Assembly (NCBI GenBank): GCA_011523445.1
Contig: WTGT01000189.1
Location: 1 to 8,769, forward strand
Direction: 5' to 3'
DNA length: 8,769 nt
From: Paracoccaceae bacterium
Lineage (GTDB): Bacteria; Pseudomonadota; Alphaproteobacteria; Rhodobacterales; Rhodobacteraceae
Part shown: one piece after another, positions 1 through 6,602 of the stretch
How the letters are laid out: the number at the start of each line of letters is the position of its first letter
Numbering within the stretch: the stretch's first letter is position 1
The notes under the pieces: generated by a model
The model's input: only the letters and a program-made list of their open reading frames with translations
What the model was told of the DNA's origin: nothing
Databases searched by the model: none
Program-made: the position numbers and the translations under genes

Positions 1-233
1 TTTTTAAAACCTCCTAAAAGGATTAAAGTTACAATCTCTTCTTTAATTATAGTGTAATAAACTCTGCGACCATTCTTCCATCTTAGTTCTAATAATTGTT
101 CTCCAAGTGATTTGTGACCTCCAAAATGATCATACAATTCTATATTCTTCAGTCGGGCATCTATTTGGGCTTTAGACTTTTCAGTTTGTATGTCAAACCA
201 CTCCTTAAATTCAGGTGTTCGTTGAATTTTCAT
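1..233 (-). CDS. RelE/HigB-family toxin (COG3657-type addiction module killer protein), 3'-truncated by window edge
   Basis: Reading the minus strand from the ATG at 233 gives 77 uninterrupted codons to the window edge. The protein begins MKIQRTPEFKEWFD, has a central AQIDARLKNIELYDHFGGHKS stretch, and ends ELRWKNGRRVYYTIIKEE followed by VTLILLGGFK. This is the pattern of small RelE/ParE-superfamily toxins of the phage-derived Gp49-like/HigB type: an F-x-x-W start, A-R-L helix, G-D/G-H-K-x-x-G-E turn, E-L-R...R-V-Y-Y strand and L-L-x-G-G end. Family members are usually about 95-105 residues, so some 20 residues should lie beyond the edge. Known relatives are ribosome-dependent mRNA interferases or otherwise growth-inhibiting, paired with a DNA-binding antitoxin often encoded just downstream, which here would be off the left edge. 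The usual D/N after the final GG is F here, a small deviation. The local sequence is more AT-rich than the rest of the window, as expected for an acquired module. The Shine-Dalgarno sequence is poor. Confidence 0.8.
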   Translation of the reverse strand, partial: MKIQRTPEFKEWFDIQTEKSKAQIDARLKNIELYDHFGGHKSLGEQLLELRWKNGRRVYYTIIKEEIVTLILLGGFK

Positions 234-644
234 AATACATGTGTTATTCCCATATATAGGAATTTCTGTCAGGAGTAAAGTTACTATTTAAAAAAAATTA
301 TTTAGAAAAGACCAGTTTATAGATTAAAAATAGACTCATTGAGTGATAGGAAACTGCCGAATATGGAATAAAACCAGTCACAAAACCTCAAGAAACCAAA
401 TTTAAGATCCTTAATCTATCAACTCTTAAAGAGTTTTTATATGGATTATTTTAATTGTTGTAGTATTTCACACTATTGAAGTGATGGTTATGGTATATTG
501 GCACGCATTATACTCCGATATCCAATAACAACTATAACAAAACATCATGACCAGTGCATTTTTAGTTATTAAGTTTGCGTACCAACCTCTGCCAGAAATC
601 GTTCCCCATCATTTCAATGTTTTTGGGATACTAGGGGGATGAAT
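234..644. other. AT-rich intergenic gap, no convincing gene
   Basis: About 410 bases separate the exonuclease stop from the toxin start. No tRNA, repeat array or long open frame is visible. Small items inside are a 6-bp hairpin with a 3-nt loop and short T tract (421-438, plus-strand terminator-like but with no plus gene before it), a TATTGG/CCAATA inverted repeat with a 20-nt gap (496-527), and a 31-codon ATG frame at 547-642 with no ribosome-binding site. The 5' leader and promoter of the toxin gene probably lie at the left end. The right end must hold the 3' end of the exonuclease transcript, but I see no strong minus-strand terminator. Confidence 0.6.
246..279 (-). promoter_or_regulatory. 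Putative toxin promoter with overlapping inverted-repeat operator
   Basis: Upstream of the toxin ATG the minus strand shows TTTACT (plus 274-279), a 17-nt spacer and TATATG (plus 251-256), each matching 4 of 6 bases of the sigma70 consensus. An inverted repeat ATTCC-N8-GGAAT (246-263) brackets the -10-like box. Toxin-antitoxin operons are commonly repressed by antitoxin bound to a palindrome over the promoter, so the placement is suggestive. The arms are only 5 bp and the region is AT-rich, so chance is a real alternative. Confidence 0.3.
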
Positions 645-1172
645 TTATTTTAACTGGTCCAGATTCATTCCCGAATGCTGACTAGCCAGAAGGGTGATCT
701 TGCCGGCAGTAATGGCATCTTCCAAAGCATCGTGATGTTTGAAGTTAATGCCCAACCAGTCAGCAAGAGATTTCAGGCCAAAACTCTCGCCTTGTCGATC
801 AGAATGCCAGACCTTGCGGGCAATTTTGCAACTATCCAACCAAGTGGCATTCAATCTCGGGATACCATAAAAATCTGCTGCCCGGTTCATAACCCCCTCA
901 TCAAATGAGGTATGGCTGACGATAATTGTACCATCCAACCTTTGTTGCAATTCTTCCTGGATTTCCATGAAATTGGGTGCATCCATTACCATTTCAGGTC
1001 TTATCCCGTGAACCCTTATGTTTTGATAATGAAAGGTGGTCTTGGGATTGACAAGGGTTGACCAGGTATCAATGATTGATCCATTGTAGAAATGGGCAAT
1101 ACCGATTTGACATATGCTTTCCGGATATTGATTGGCTGTCTCGATATCCAATGCGTTGAAGGTAAGTGTCAT
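645..1172 (-). CDS. DEDDh 3'-5' exonuclease (DnaQ/RNase T superfamily), stand-alone
   Basis: The 175-residue protein contains all five acidic/His positions of a DEDDh exonuclease: D9 and E11 in ALDIETAN, D91 in VSHTSFDEG, and H147 with D152 in HHDALEDA (HxAxxD). It is therefore predicted to be an active two-metal 3'-5' exonuclease on DNA or RNA ends, like the epsilon proofreading subunit. Nothing else is fused to it (no GIY-YIG, BRCT or polymerase-binding extension), so whether it trims DNA, RNA or oligonucleotides is open. The ATG at 1172 is preferred, giving MTLTFNALD. A TTG directly before it (1175) is slightly better spaced from a weak GAAG and cannot be excluded. It follows the YbbP-like permease gene by 36 nt on the same strand with no terminator between, so it may be read through from that operon. 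A functional link to the transporter is not established. Confidence 0.88.
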   Translation of the reverse strand: MTLTFNALDIETANQYPESICQIGIAHFYNGSIIDTWSTLVNPKTTFHYQNIRVHGIRPEMVMDAPNFMEIQEELQQRLDGTIIVSHTSFDEGVMNRAADFYGIPRLNATWLDSCKIARKVWHSDRQGESFGLKSLADWLGINFKHHDALEDAITAGKITLLASQHSGMNLDQLK

Positions 1173-1208
1173 CAATAATCAATCTTCAAGGTGCACGGAC
1201 CGAACAGT

Positions 1209-3740
1209 TCAATCTCGATTGTACAGAATGGTAGAAGGTTTAGTGTTCAAGGGTTGGGAAAAGTAGAACAAGCTGGCTATCAATGACATGAAAGCACCTC
1301 CCAAAACAATCATCAGTCCTGAAATGGGTTCAATCATGTAGGAAGCCTGTAAAACATATTTCATGACGGCCCATCCACCGGTAATTCCTGCAAAAAATGC
1401 AACTAAGCTAGCCGATAGGCCCAATATGATTGATCTCAGGGTAAGGCTTAGCATAAGGGTTCTTCTCGTTGCACCAATGACTTTCAAAATAGCAGATTCA
1501 TATACCCTTGCTGCAACTGAACTGGCTGATGCACCCAACAGTACGACGAATCCCAATAAAAGTGTAATACTTGAAGCATAAATTATGGCAGAACCGAGCC
1601 CCGATATTATTCTTGCAACGTTGGCAATGCCTTCTGATACCGATATGGCCGTGATACTTGGGTAGGTAGAGGTGATACTGTCAAACAATTCCTCCTCGCT
1701 TTCAGGATCGGCATAAATGGTCGCTATATGGGTGTGGGGTGCACCAGCCAAGGCACTTGGATTCATTGATAGGATAAAGCCAAGGCCAACAGTTGAAAAA
1801 TCAACACTCCGGAAATTGACTATTTCGGCCTCGATGTCACGACCAAGTACATTAAGTGTAATATAATCCCCGAGTTGGAGACCAAGTTCCTTGCCTTCCT
1901 CCTCGGAAAAACTTACCAAGGGAGGGCCGTCATAATCTTCTTCCCACCATGATCCTTCGGTTACAACAGTATTTTCCGGAAGTCCACTCGAATAGGTAAT
2001 TCCGCGGTCTCCTTCAAGGACCCAATGGTCTCCGGAGATTTCCCGGGAGGGGAGGCCGTTGATTTCGGTAATGATGCCCCGAAGCATTGGTGCCGATTCC
2101 ATTTTTGAAACACTTGGAAAAGCCAAAACCATTTCCCGCAAATGTTCAATGTCCTGATTCTGGATGTCAATAACAAAAAATGAAGGAGCAATTTCCGGAA
2201 TGTCCCCAGTAATGTTTCTCAACAGATTGTTGGAAATTTGACCGATTGAAGCCAAAACGGATAAACCAAGACCCAATGCGAGGGTTAGGGAAATGACACC
2301 ATTGCCTGTTTCACCTATTGACCTCAGGGCCAACCCCAGCGAGATTTTGCCCCTTACCATTTTCGAGTGACCCAGCCTAAAGGACAAGTATTTGGAGGCT
2401 TGGGCAATCAATCCCAAAACTACTAGGGTACCAGCAATGCCACCTGAAATATATAACGTCAATCGAGGAATTCCTGAAAATATTGATGCCGAAGCAACAA
2501 AGAGGGTGATTAACCCTGCCAGAACAATCCCGTAGGGCATAACCCTAATCTTCCACGGGTTGATTACTGCATCCCTATACAAGGCTCCAGGTTTGATATC
2601 ACAAGATTTGGCCAATGACCATATGGAAAATATCAATCCAATCAATAATCCGTAGAAAGAAGCTTCCAGAAGATCTGACAGATGGATTTGAAAGTTGAAC
2701 GGAACGGGTAAGAATTCAGATAAAACTGATTCCAACAGGTATGGTATCAGTATGCCTATAAGCAAACCAAACACGATTCCAATGACTATCAGGACCATTA
2801 CCTGAAAGAGGTAAATGAAAAAAATCGTCAATTGGTCAGCACCAAGGGTTTTCAAGGTGGCAATTACCTTGGTCTTGGTTTCCAGATATGTTGAAACAGT
2901 CAAGGATATACCAATGCCTCCAACGACCAGCCCTGCCAATCCAACCAAGGTCAGGAATGCTCCTACCCGACCAACCAGTTCTTGAATTCCAGGTGCACCG
3001 TTCCGTTTGTCACGCCAGGAAAAAGTTGTACCCAGCGTGGTTTCGGCATCAGTTCTCAGATCATCAATATCCGAATTTTCAGGTATGGTCATCCTGTATC
3101 TTGAGGAAAACAGTGTACCTTCATCGATCAATCCTGAATTTTCCAAATCCTTCAGCAGGACCATGGTCCTGGGTCCAAGTGAGAAATTTCCACCTGTTTC
3201 ATCAGGTTCCTGAAGTATGACCCCATTAAGCATAAAGGTATTGAAACCAAGCCTGAATTCCGAACCAGCCTTTAAGCCAAGTCTTTCAACAAGTGCCTTG
3301 TGCATCACTGCCCCCGGGATACCATTGACGGGCTTGAAGGCTTCTTCCAGGGTAATATCTCCATCGAGACTCAATGTTCCGTAAAGGGGATAGGCGTTGT
3401 CAACCGCCTTTATCTGGGTCAGGGTACGTTCTGTTACACCATCTTTTTTGGCTACGGCCAAAGAACGAAATTCGACAATTTCTGAAATTCTGGATGCGTT
3501 TTCCTCCATCCACATTTTTTCCCTTGGATTGGCATATCGATAGGTGAATTCCATCTCGATATCGCCGCCCAAAATTGTTGCCCCTTGTTCTTCCAGACTT
3601 TGTTCAATTCCAGATTGAACCAGACCAATGGCAGTAACTGAAGCTACCCCTAGTGCCAGACAAACTACCAGTATGCGAAATTTTCTAACTCCACCCCTGA
3701 GTTCTCGCAAGGCGATTCTTAATGACGTGAGTAGGTTCAT
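1209..3740 (-). CDS. ybbP: ABC transporter permease, FtsX/YbbP family
   Basis: The protein has 843 residues. By eye it has ten hydrophobic helices at about 22-42, 258-284, 306-336, 358-378, 402-420, 428-446, 480-500, 712-740, 768-795 and 803-826. A large periplasmic MacB-like domain (about 45-255) follows helix 1, and a second one (about 503-710) separates helices 7 and 8. The two FtsX repeats carry the typical coupling segment after their first helix: ETKTKVIATLKTLGA at 287-301 and RVYESAILKVIGATRR at 745-760. This matches the E. coli YbbP layout (about 804 residues, ten helices), known as COG3127. These proteins work with a YbbA-type ATPase, probably as a mechanotransmitting or lipid-extracting complex rather than a classical importer; the substrate is unknown. 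The ATG at 3740 starts one base after the ATPase stop (TAA-A-ATG), indicating translational coupling; a TTG 27 nt upstream is less likely. Despite older descriptions, a role in lysophospholipase production rests on gene order. Confidence 0.92.
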   Translation of the reverse strand: MNLLTSLRIALRELRGGVRKFRILVVCLALGVASVTAIGLVQSGIEQSLEEQGATILGGDIEMEFTYRYANPREKMWMEENASRISEIVEFRSLAVAKKDGVTERTLTQIKAVDNAYPLYGTLSLDGDITLEEAFKPVNGIPGAVMHKALVERLGLKAGSEFRLGFNTFMLNGVILQEPDETGGNFSLGPRTMVLLKDLENSGLIDEGTLFSSRYRMTIPENSDIDDLRTDAETTLGTTFSWRDKRNGAPGIQELVGRVGAFLTLVGLAGLVVGGIGISLTVSTYLETKTKVIATLKTLGADQLTIFFIYLFQVMVLIVIGIVFGLLIGILIPYLLESVLSEFLPVPFNFQIHLSDLLEASFYGLLIGLIFSIWSLAKSCDIKPGALYRDAVINPWKIRVMPYGIVLAGLITLFVASASIFSGIPRLTLYISGGIAGTLVVLGLIAQASKYLSFRLGHSKMVRGKISLGLALRSIGETGNGVISLTLALGLGLSVLASIGQISNNLLRNITGDIPEIAPSFFVIDIQNQDIEHLREMVLAFPSVSKMESAPMLRGIITEINGLPSREISGDHWVLEGDRGITYSSGLPENTVVTEGSWWEEDYDGPPLVSFSEEEGKELGLQLGDYITLNVLGRDIEAEIVNFRSVDFSTVGLGFILSMNPSALAGAPHTHIATIYADPESEEELFDSITSTYPSITAISVSEGIANVARIISGLGSAIIYASSITLLLGFVVLLGASASSVAARVYESAILKVIGATRRTLMLSLTLRSIILGLSASLVAFFAGITGGWAVMKYVLQASYMIEPISGLMIVLGGAFMSLIASLFYFSQPLNTKPSTILYNRD

Positions 3741-3741
3741 T

Positions 3742-4428
3742 TTATTGCAACTGGGCCGGAGAAACAATCTGGCCGTCTTGGAGGCTGATTACTTGATTGC
3801 ATCGATTGGCCAAATTCTTTGAATGGGTTACCAGGATTAAGGTGGTGCCTCTTTTTTCATTAAGGTCAAATAGCAAATCAATGACCTTTTCGCTATTGGC
3901 TGCGTCAAGGTTTCCGGTGGGTTCATCAGCCAGAAGCAGGCTTGGTCGGGGTACACTTGCCCTTGCCAGAGCAACCCTTTGTTGTTCACCTCCGGAAAGT
4001 TGGTAGGGGTAATGCTTGAGTCTTTCCTTCAAACCAACCGAAATCAATTCCTCTTCGGCCCGTTCAAAGGCTTCCTTGTTTCCAGCCAGTTCAAGGGGTA
4101 TGGCAACATTTTCAATAGCCGTGAGTGTTGGAATTAAATGAAATGATTGAAAAACCACACCAACATTGGTCCGCCGGAAACGGGCAAGCTCATCTTCGTT
4201 CATGCCGGAGATTGAGTGCCCAAGCGAGATTATTTCTCCCTTGGTAATCTTTTCAAGACCTGCCATGAGCATCAAGAGTGAAGATTTACCAGAACCAGAT
4301 GGGCCGGTAATGCCCAATGTTTCGCGATGGTTGACGCTTAGGTTTATTCCATTGATAATATTGACGAGTCCTGCATTTCCTTTAAGTATCAGAAAGACAT
4401 CTTTTAATTCGAGAATATTTTTTGTCAT
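3742..4428 (-). CDS. ybbA: ABC transporter ATP-binding protein, YbbA/LolD-like
   Basis: The protein has 228 residues, the same length as E. coli YbbA. All nucleotide-binding elements are intact: Walker A GPSGSGKS at 42-49, Q-loop at Q94 in VVFQSFHLIPTL, signature LSGGEQQRVALARA at 144-157, Walker B LLLADEP at 164-170 followed by the D-loop TGNLD, and the switch His at H202 in VTHS. The VFQSFHLIPTLTAIENV stretch and the LADEPTGNLD end are typical of the MacB/LolD/FtsE/YbbA group that pairs with FtsX-type permeases. It supplies the ATPase engine for the permease encoded 1 nt downstream. The start chosen (MTKNILELKDV) is where family members begin; the open frame continues upstream to 4548, but that part is antisense to the esterase signal sequence and looks non-coding for this gene. 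Its ATG overlaps the ATG of the divergent esterase gene. Confidence 0.95.
   Translation of the reverse strand: MTKNILELKDVFLILKGNAGLVNIINGINLSVNHRETLGITGPSGSGKSSLLMLMAGLEKITKGEIISLGHSISGMNEDELARFRRTNVGVVFQSFHLIPTLTAIENVAIPLELAGNKEAFERAEEELISVGLKERLKHYPYQLSGGEQQRVALARASVPRPSLLLADEPTGNLDAANSEKVIDLLFDLNEKRGTTLILVTHSKNLANRCNQVISLQDGQIVSPAQLQ
4331..4359 (+). promoter_or_regulatory. Candidate sigma70 promoter for the arylesterase gene, inside the ATPase gene
   Basis: TTGACG (4331-4336), a spacer of exactly 17 nt, and GATAAT (4354-4359) match the -35 and -10 consensus at 5 of 6 positions each. Transcription would start near 4366, giving a leader of about 60 nt before the ATG at 4427. The site lies within the 5' coding part of the divergent ATPase gene, where a promoter is required because there is no intergenic space. 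Confidence 0.5.
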
Positions 4429-5131
4429 GGAATTACTTTTACCCAGTTTGAATTCCACAAAATATGGAGTTTCAGGGTTTTTCTGCAAGTTGCTGCTGAT
4501 TGTAACAATTTCTTTAACCTTGCCCGCAAATGCCTCGGCAGAATTCAAGATTAGCTTTTTTGGAGATAGTTTGGTCCAGGGCTTTGGCTTGTATCCCGAG
4601 GATGGAATTGTATCCCAAATGCAGGAATGGCTGGATCAGAGAAAAACCCCTATCATATTGACCAATTCCGGGGTTTCCGGAGATACCACGGCAGGTGGTA
4701 AAGCCCGGATAAACTGGACCCTGCAGGAGGGTTTTGATGGTATCATCATCTTGCTTGGTGGCAACGATTTACTAAGAGGTATAGATGTTGGTGAATCCAG
4801 AAACAATCTTCGTGCAATCCTTGAAGTAACTGCTGAAAGCAAACTGCCAACATTGTTGATCGGTCACGAAGCACCTTCCAACTACGGTCAGGATTACAAG
4901 GCTGAATTTGAACAGATTTATCAAGACCTCAGTAATGAATTCGATATAATTCTGTTTCCCAGAATATTTGACCCGATTGACAAATTGGGATCACGGGAAG
5001 AAGTCAGGGAAATCTATTTTCAGGATGATTTGCTGCATCCCAACAGGGAAGGTGTACACAAAATTGTGAACGAACTAGGACCGTACGTATTGGAATTGAT
5101 ACAGGTGATCAAAGAATCTCGGCAGAAATGA
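4427..5131 (+). CDS. tesA: Secreted GDSL/SGNH arylesterase / lysophospholipase L1-like (TesA family)
   Basis: The protein has 234 residues and should hydrolyse ester or thioester bonds (acyl-CoA, lysophospholipid, aryl esters) in the periplasm. SGNH blocks are all present: block I FFGDSLVQGFG with nucleophile S48, block II NSGVSGDTTAGG with G85, block III GGND with N113, and block V DLLHPN with D201 and H204 as the rest of the triad. The N-terminus KLLLIVTISLTLPANASA (21-38) is a signal peptide with a likely cleavage after A38. The region before residue 21 (MELLLPSLN...) is unusually long, so a start inside it, such as a TTG at 4448 or 4487, remains possible. The ATG at 4427 is the only ATG and is preceded by just a distant GAGA. 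The open frame extends far upstream, but that part is antisense to the ATPase gene. TesA divergent from YbbA-YbbP is a known arrangement, supporting the assignment. Confidence 0.9.
   Translation: MELLLPSLNSTKYGVSGFFCKLLLIVTISLTLPANASAEFKISFFGDSLVQGFGLYPEDGIVSQMQEWLDQRKTPIILTNSGVSGDTTAGGKARINWTLQEGFDGIIILLGGNDLLRGIDVGESRNNLRAILEVTAESKLPTLLIGHEAPSNYGQDYKAEFEQIYQDLSNEFDIILFPRIFDPIDKLGSREEVREIYFQDDLLHPNREGVHKIVNELGPYVLELIQVIKESRQK
4499..4507 (-). promoter_or_regulatory. Candidate extended -10 promoter for the ABC operon, inside the arylesterase gene
   Basis: On the minus strand the bases read TGTTACAAT, an extended -10 (TGn then TACAAT, 5 of 6 to TATAAT). No good -35 lies 16-18 nt upstream, which extended -10 promoters can tolerate. 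Transcription would start near 4492, giving a leader of about 64 nt before the ATG at 4428. The site falls in the signal-peptide codons of the esterase gene. Confidence 0.35.
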
Positions 5132-5211
5132 CGGGAAGTTCATTTGATTTGCAGTATTTGTGAAATTTCATTAACTTTGAGGAATGAATTCAACTGGTGG
5201 GGTATAGTTAA

Positions 5212-5646
5212 ATGAAATTCAAATCTCTTATTGCGGTTATTTGCCTGATATTTATCCCAGTTGCAGGAATTGCAGGTTCAGATTCCCCGGAGGATGCAAT
5301 TCAGGCACGTCAGGAGATCATGAAATTTATCGGTTCCAATATGAGAAGTCTGGGTGCCATCCAAAGGGGACAGGTAGAATTCGAACCAGCAATGACCAAA
5401 AGTGTCGGTCATGCCATTCATGCCATGTCATTATCCCTTCCTTTCCTGTTTGTTGAAGGTTCGTTCGATGGCGATACGGATGCCAAGCAGGAAATCATGA
5501 CTTCAGATGGTTTTGGAGTTCACCTCAATAATCTGCAAAATGCAAGTCTTATGCTAAAAAATGTAGCAAACAAGGATGACTTCGCTGTGGCCTTTTCACA
5601 ATTGGGACAAACCTGTTCTGCCTGTCATAGAGAATTCAGAAAATAG
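5212..5646 (+). CDS. Class II cytochrome c (cytochrome c556/c' family), periplasmic
   Basis: The protein has 144 residues. A signal peptide covers about 1-21 (hydrophobic LIAVICLIFIPVAG, probable cleavage near AGIAG). The mature part is a four-helix-bundle type with the heme-binding CSACH at 135-139 close to the C-terminus, which is diagnostic of class II cytochromes c. The first helix EDAIQARQEIMKFIGSNM contains M37 and M44; by family knowledge a Met here is the sixth iron ligand in low-spin c556, whereas high-spin c' lacks it, so c556 is favoured. It should carry electrons in the periplasm. A GGTGGGG ribosome-binding site (5196-5202) lies 9 nt before the ATG. The diheme cytochrome gene begins at its stop codon, so the two are co-expressed and are probably partners. 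It is 80 nt downstream of the esterase gene with no clear terminator between, so its own promoter is uncertain. Confidence 0.93.
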   Translation: MKFKSLIAVICLIFIPVAGIAGSDSPEDAIQARQEIMKFIGSNMRSLGAIQRGQVEFEPAMTKSVGHAIHAMSLSLPFLFVEGSFDGDTDAKQEIMTSDGFGVHLNNLQNASLMLKNVANKDDFAVAFSQLGQTCSACHREFRK

Positions 5647-5651
5647 TGACC

Positions 5652-6551
5652 ATGAAGAGAATTACCCTTTTGGTAATTCTTCTCCTTTGTCTGATTGTAG
5701 CTTTCGTTGGGTTGACCTATCCACAGAGAATTACGGTTGAAGAGTTTCGGAATCAGGTCTCAATCAGTTATGAACCAGATCCCAATAAAGGTGAAATTCT
5801 ATTTCATCTGGGGGGATGTGGAGATTGTCACCTAAACCGTAATCCAGAATCACCCAACTTTAACCTGTTGACGGGAGGAGAAGCGCTGCCAACACCGGTT
5901 GGCAAGTTTTATCCACCGAATATAACCCCCGATTCAAGTACCGGAATTGGGAGCTGGAGTGACCTGGATTTTATCAATGCCATGGTCAGGGGTATCAGCC
6001 CCGAGGGCAAACATTACTCTCCCTCTTTCCCATACACCTCCTATTCAAAGGCAAGTTATGAAGATCTGCTGGATATAAAGGCCTATATATTCAGCCTTAA
6101 TGGGGTAAGTGAGGAGACAAACCCACACGACCTCATTTTCCCATTCAATTTTTCCATTACCAACTTGCCCTGGAAAATGCTGTTTCTGGAATCACCCAGT
6201 TTTGAATACAATGAAGAAAAAAGTGAAGAATGGAATAGGGGCGCTTATCTGGTGAATGGTCTTGGGCATTGTGGAAGTTGCCACACACCAAGAAATTTAC
6301 TTTTTGCCGAAAAAGCCGAACAACAATTCCAAGGAGCTCCACCGATCAAATCCGGTGAAAAGGAGGCACCGGGAATAGCTGGTCTGGATAGGGATGAAAT
6401 CTTGAATGCCCTAGATGAATGGTCGGGTGCAGTGAGTGAAACAAGTGTCATGTATCTCGTTACTCAAGCCTATTCAAATTATGCCTCATTTGAAGACCTT
6501 AAGGCTATTGCAGCCTATCTGTCCGACCTCAATCCACAAAATGAAGAGTAG
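5652..6551 (+). CDS. Membrane-anchored diheme cytochrome c (AdhB / gluconate dehydrogenase cytochrome-like)
   Basis: The protein has 299 residues. A hydrophobic N-terminus (4-22, LLVILLLCLIVAFVGL) lacks a clear cleavage motif and is probably an uncleaved anchor. Two class I cytochrome domains follow, with heme sites CGDCH (56-60) and CGSCH (207-211). Sequences such as GGEALPTPVGKFYPPNITPD, FPYTSY, EWNRGAYLVNGLGHCGSCHTPRN and LKAIAAYLSDL match the cytochrome subunits of membrane alcohol/gluconate dehydrogenases, but those have three hemes and this has two. No dehydrogenase subunit is next to it, so the natural role is electron transfer with the adjacent c556 protein, perhaps toward an oxidase. 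In domain 1 the usual Met ligand region reads SPSFPY with F126, and the only Met after the heme there is M111. In domain 2, M267 is a candidate. The ATG at 5652 is chosen; a GTG at 5646 overlapping the previous TAG would add two residues. Confidence 0.92.
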   Translation: MKRITLLVILLLCLIVAFVGLTYPQRITVEEFRNQVSISYEPDPNKGEILFHLGGCGDCHLNRNPESPNFNLLTGGEALPTPVGKFYPPNITPDSSTGIGSWSDLDFINAMVRGISPEGKHYSPSFPYTSYSKASYEDLLDIKAYIFSLNGVSEETNPHDLIFPFNFSITNLPWKMLFLESPSFEYNEEKSEEWNRGAYLVNGLGHCGSCHTPRNLLFAEKAEQQFQGAPPIKSGEKEAPGIAGLDRDEILNALDEWSGAVSETSVMYLVTQAYSNYASFEDLKAIAAYLSDLNPQNEE

Positions 6552-6572
6552 CTAACTTCCGGAACAGTAATC

Positions 6573-6596
6573 AAATTTTGGGAACCCCACAAATTT
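6573..6596. terminator. Candidate bidirectional terminator hairpin between convergent genes
   Basis: AAATTTTGGG (6573-6582), loop AAC, CCCA (6586-6589), a bulged C (6590) and AAATTT form a 10-bp stem. The AAATTT outer arms give a short T run in both directions. It sits 21 nt after the cytochrome stop and 6 nt after the creatininase-family stop, exactly where both transcripts should end. The T tract is short and the stem only moderately GC-rich, so efficiency is uncertain. Confidence 0.5.
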
Positions 6597-6602
6597 ACGG
6601 AT

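Noticed and set aside
421..438. Terminator-like hairpin AACTCT-TAA-AGAGTT followed by TTTA
   Set aside because: The stem is short and AT-rich, and no plus-strand gene precedes it. On the minus strand there is no T run.
499..515. TGGCACG motif resembling the -24 element of a sigma54 promoter
   Set aside because: The required GC of the -12 element is absent at the correct spacing (ATACT instead), and no plus-strand gene follows closely.
547..642. 31-codon plus-strand ATG frame (starts MTSAFLVIKFAY, ends just before the exonuclease stop)
   Set aside because: No ribosome-binding site, a stop codon close upstream, and nothing recognisable. It is too short to separate from chance in AT-rich DNA, though an old gene or element remnant cannot be excluded.
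4166..4426. Upstream extension of the esterase reading frame to 4166
   Set aside because: It is antisense to the ATPase coding sequence, has no signal-peptide or SGNH character, and the family starts just before the signal peptide.
4429..4548. Upstream extension of the ATPase frame to 4548
   Set aside because: It is antisense to the esterase signal peptide, and YbbA-like proteins start at the MTKNILELKDV position, giving the normal 228 residues.
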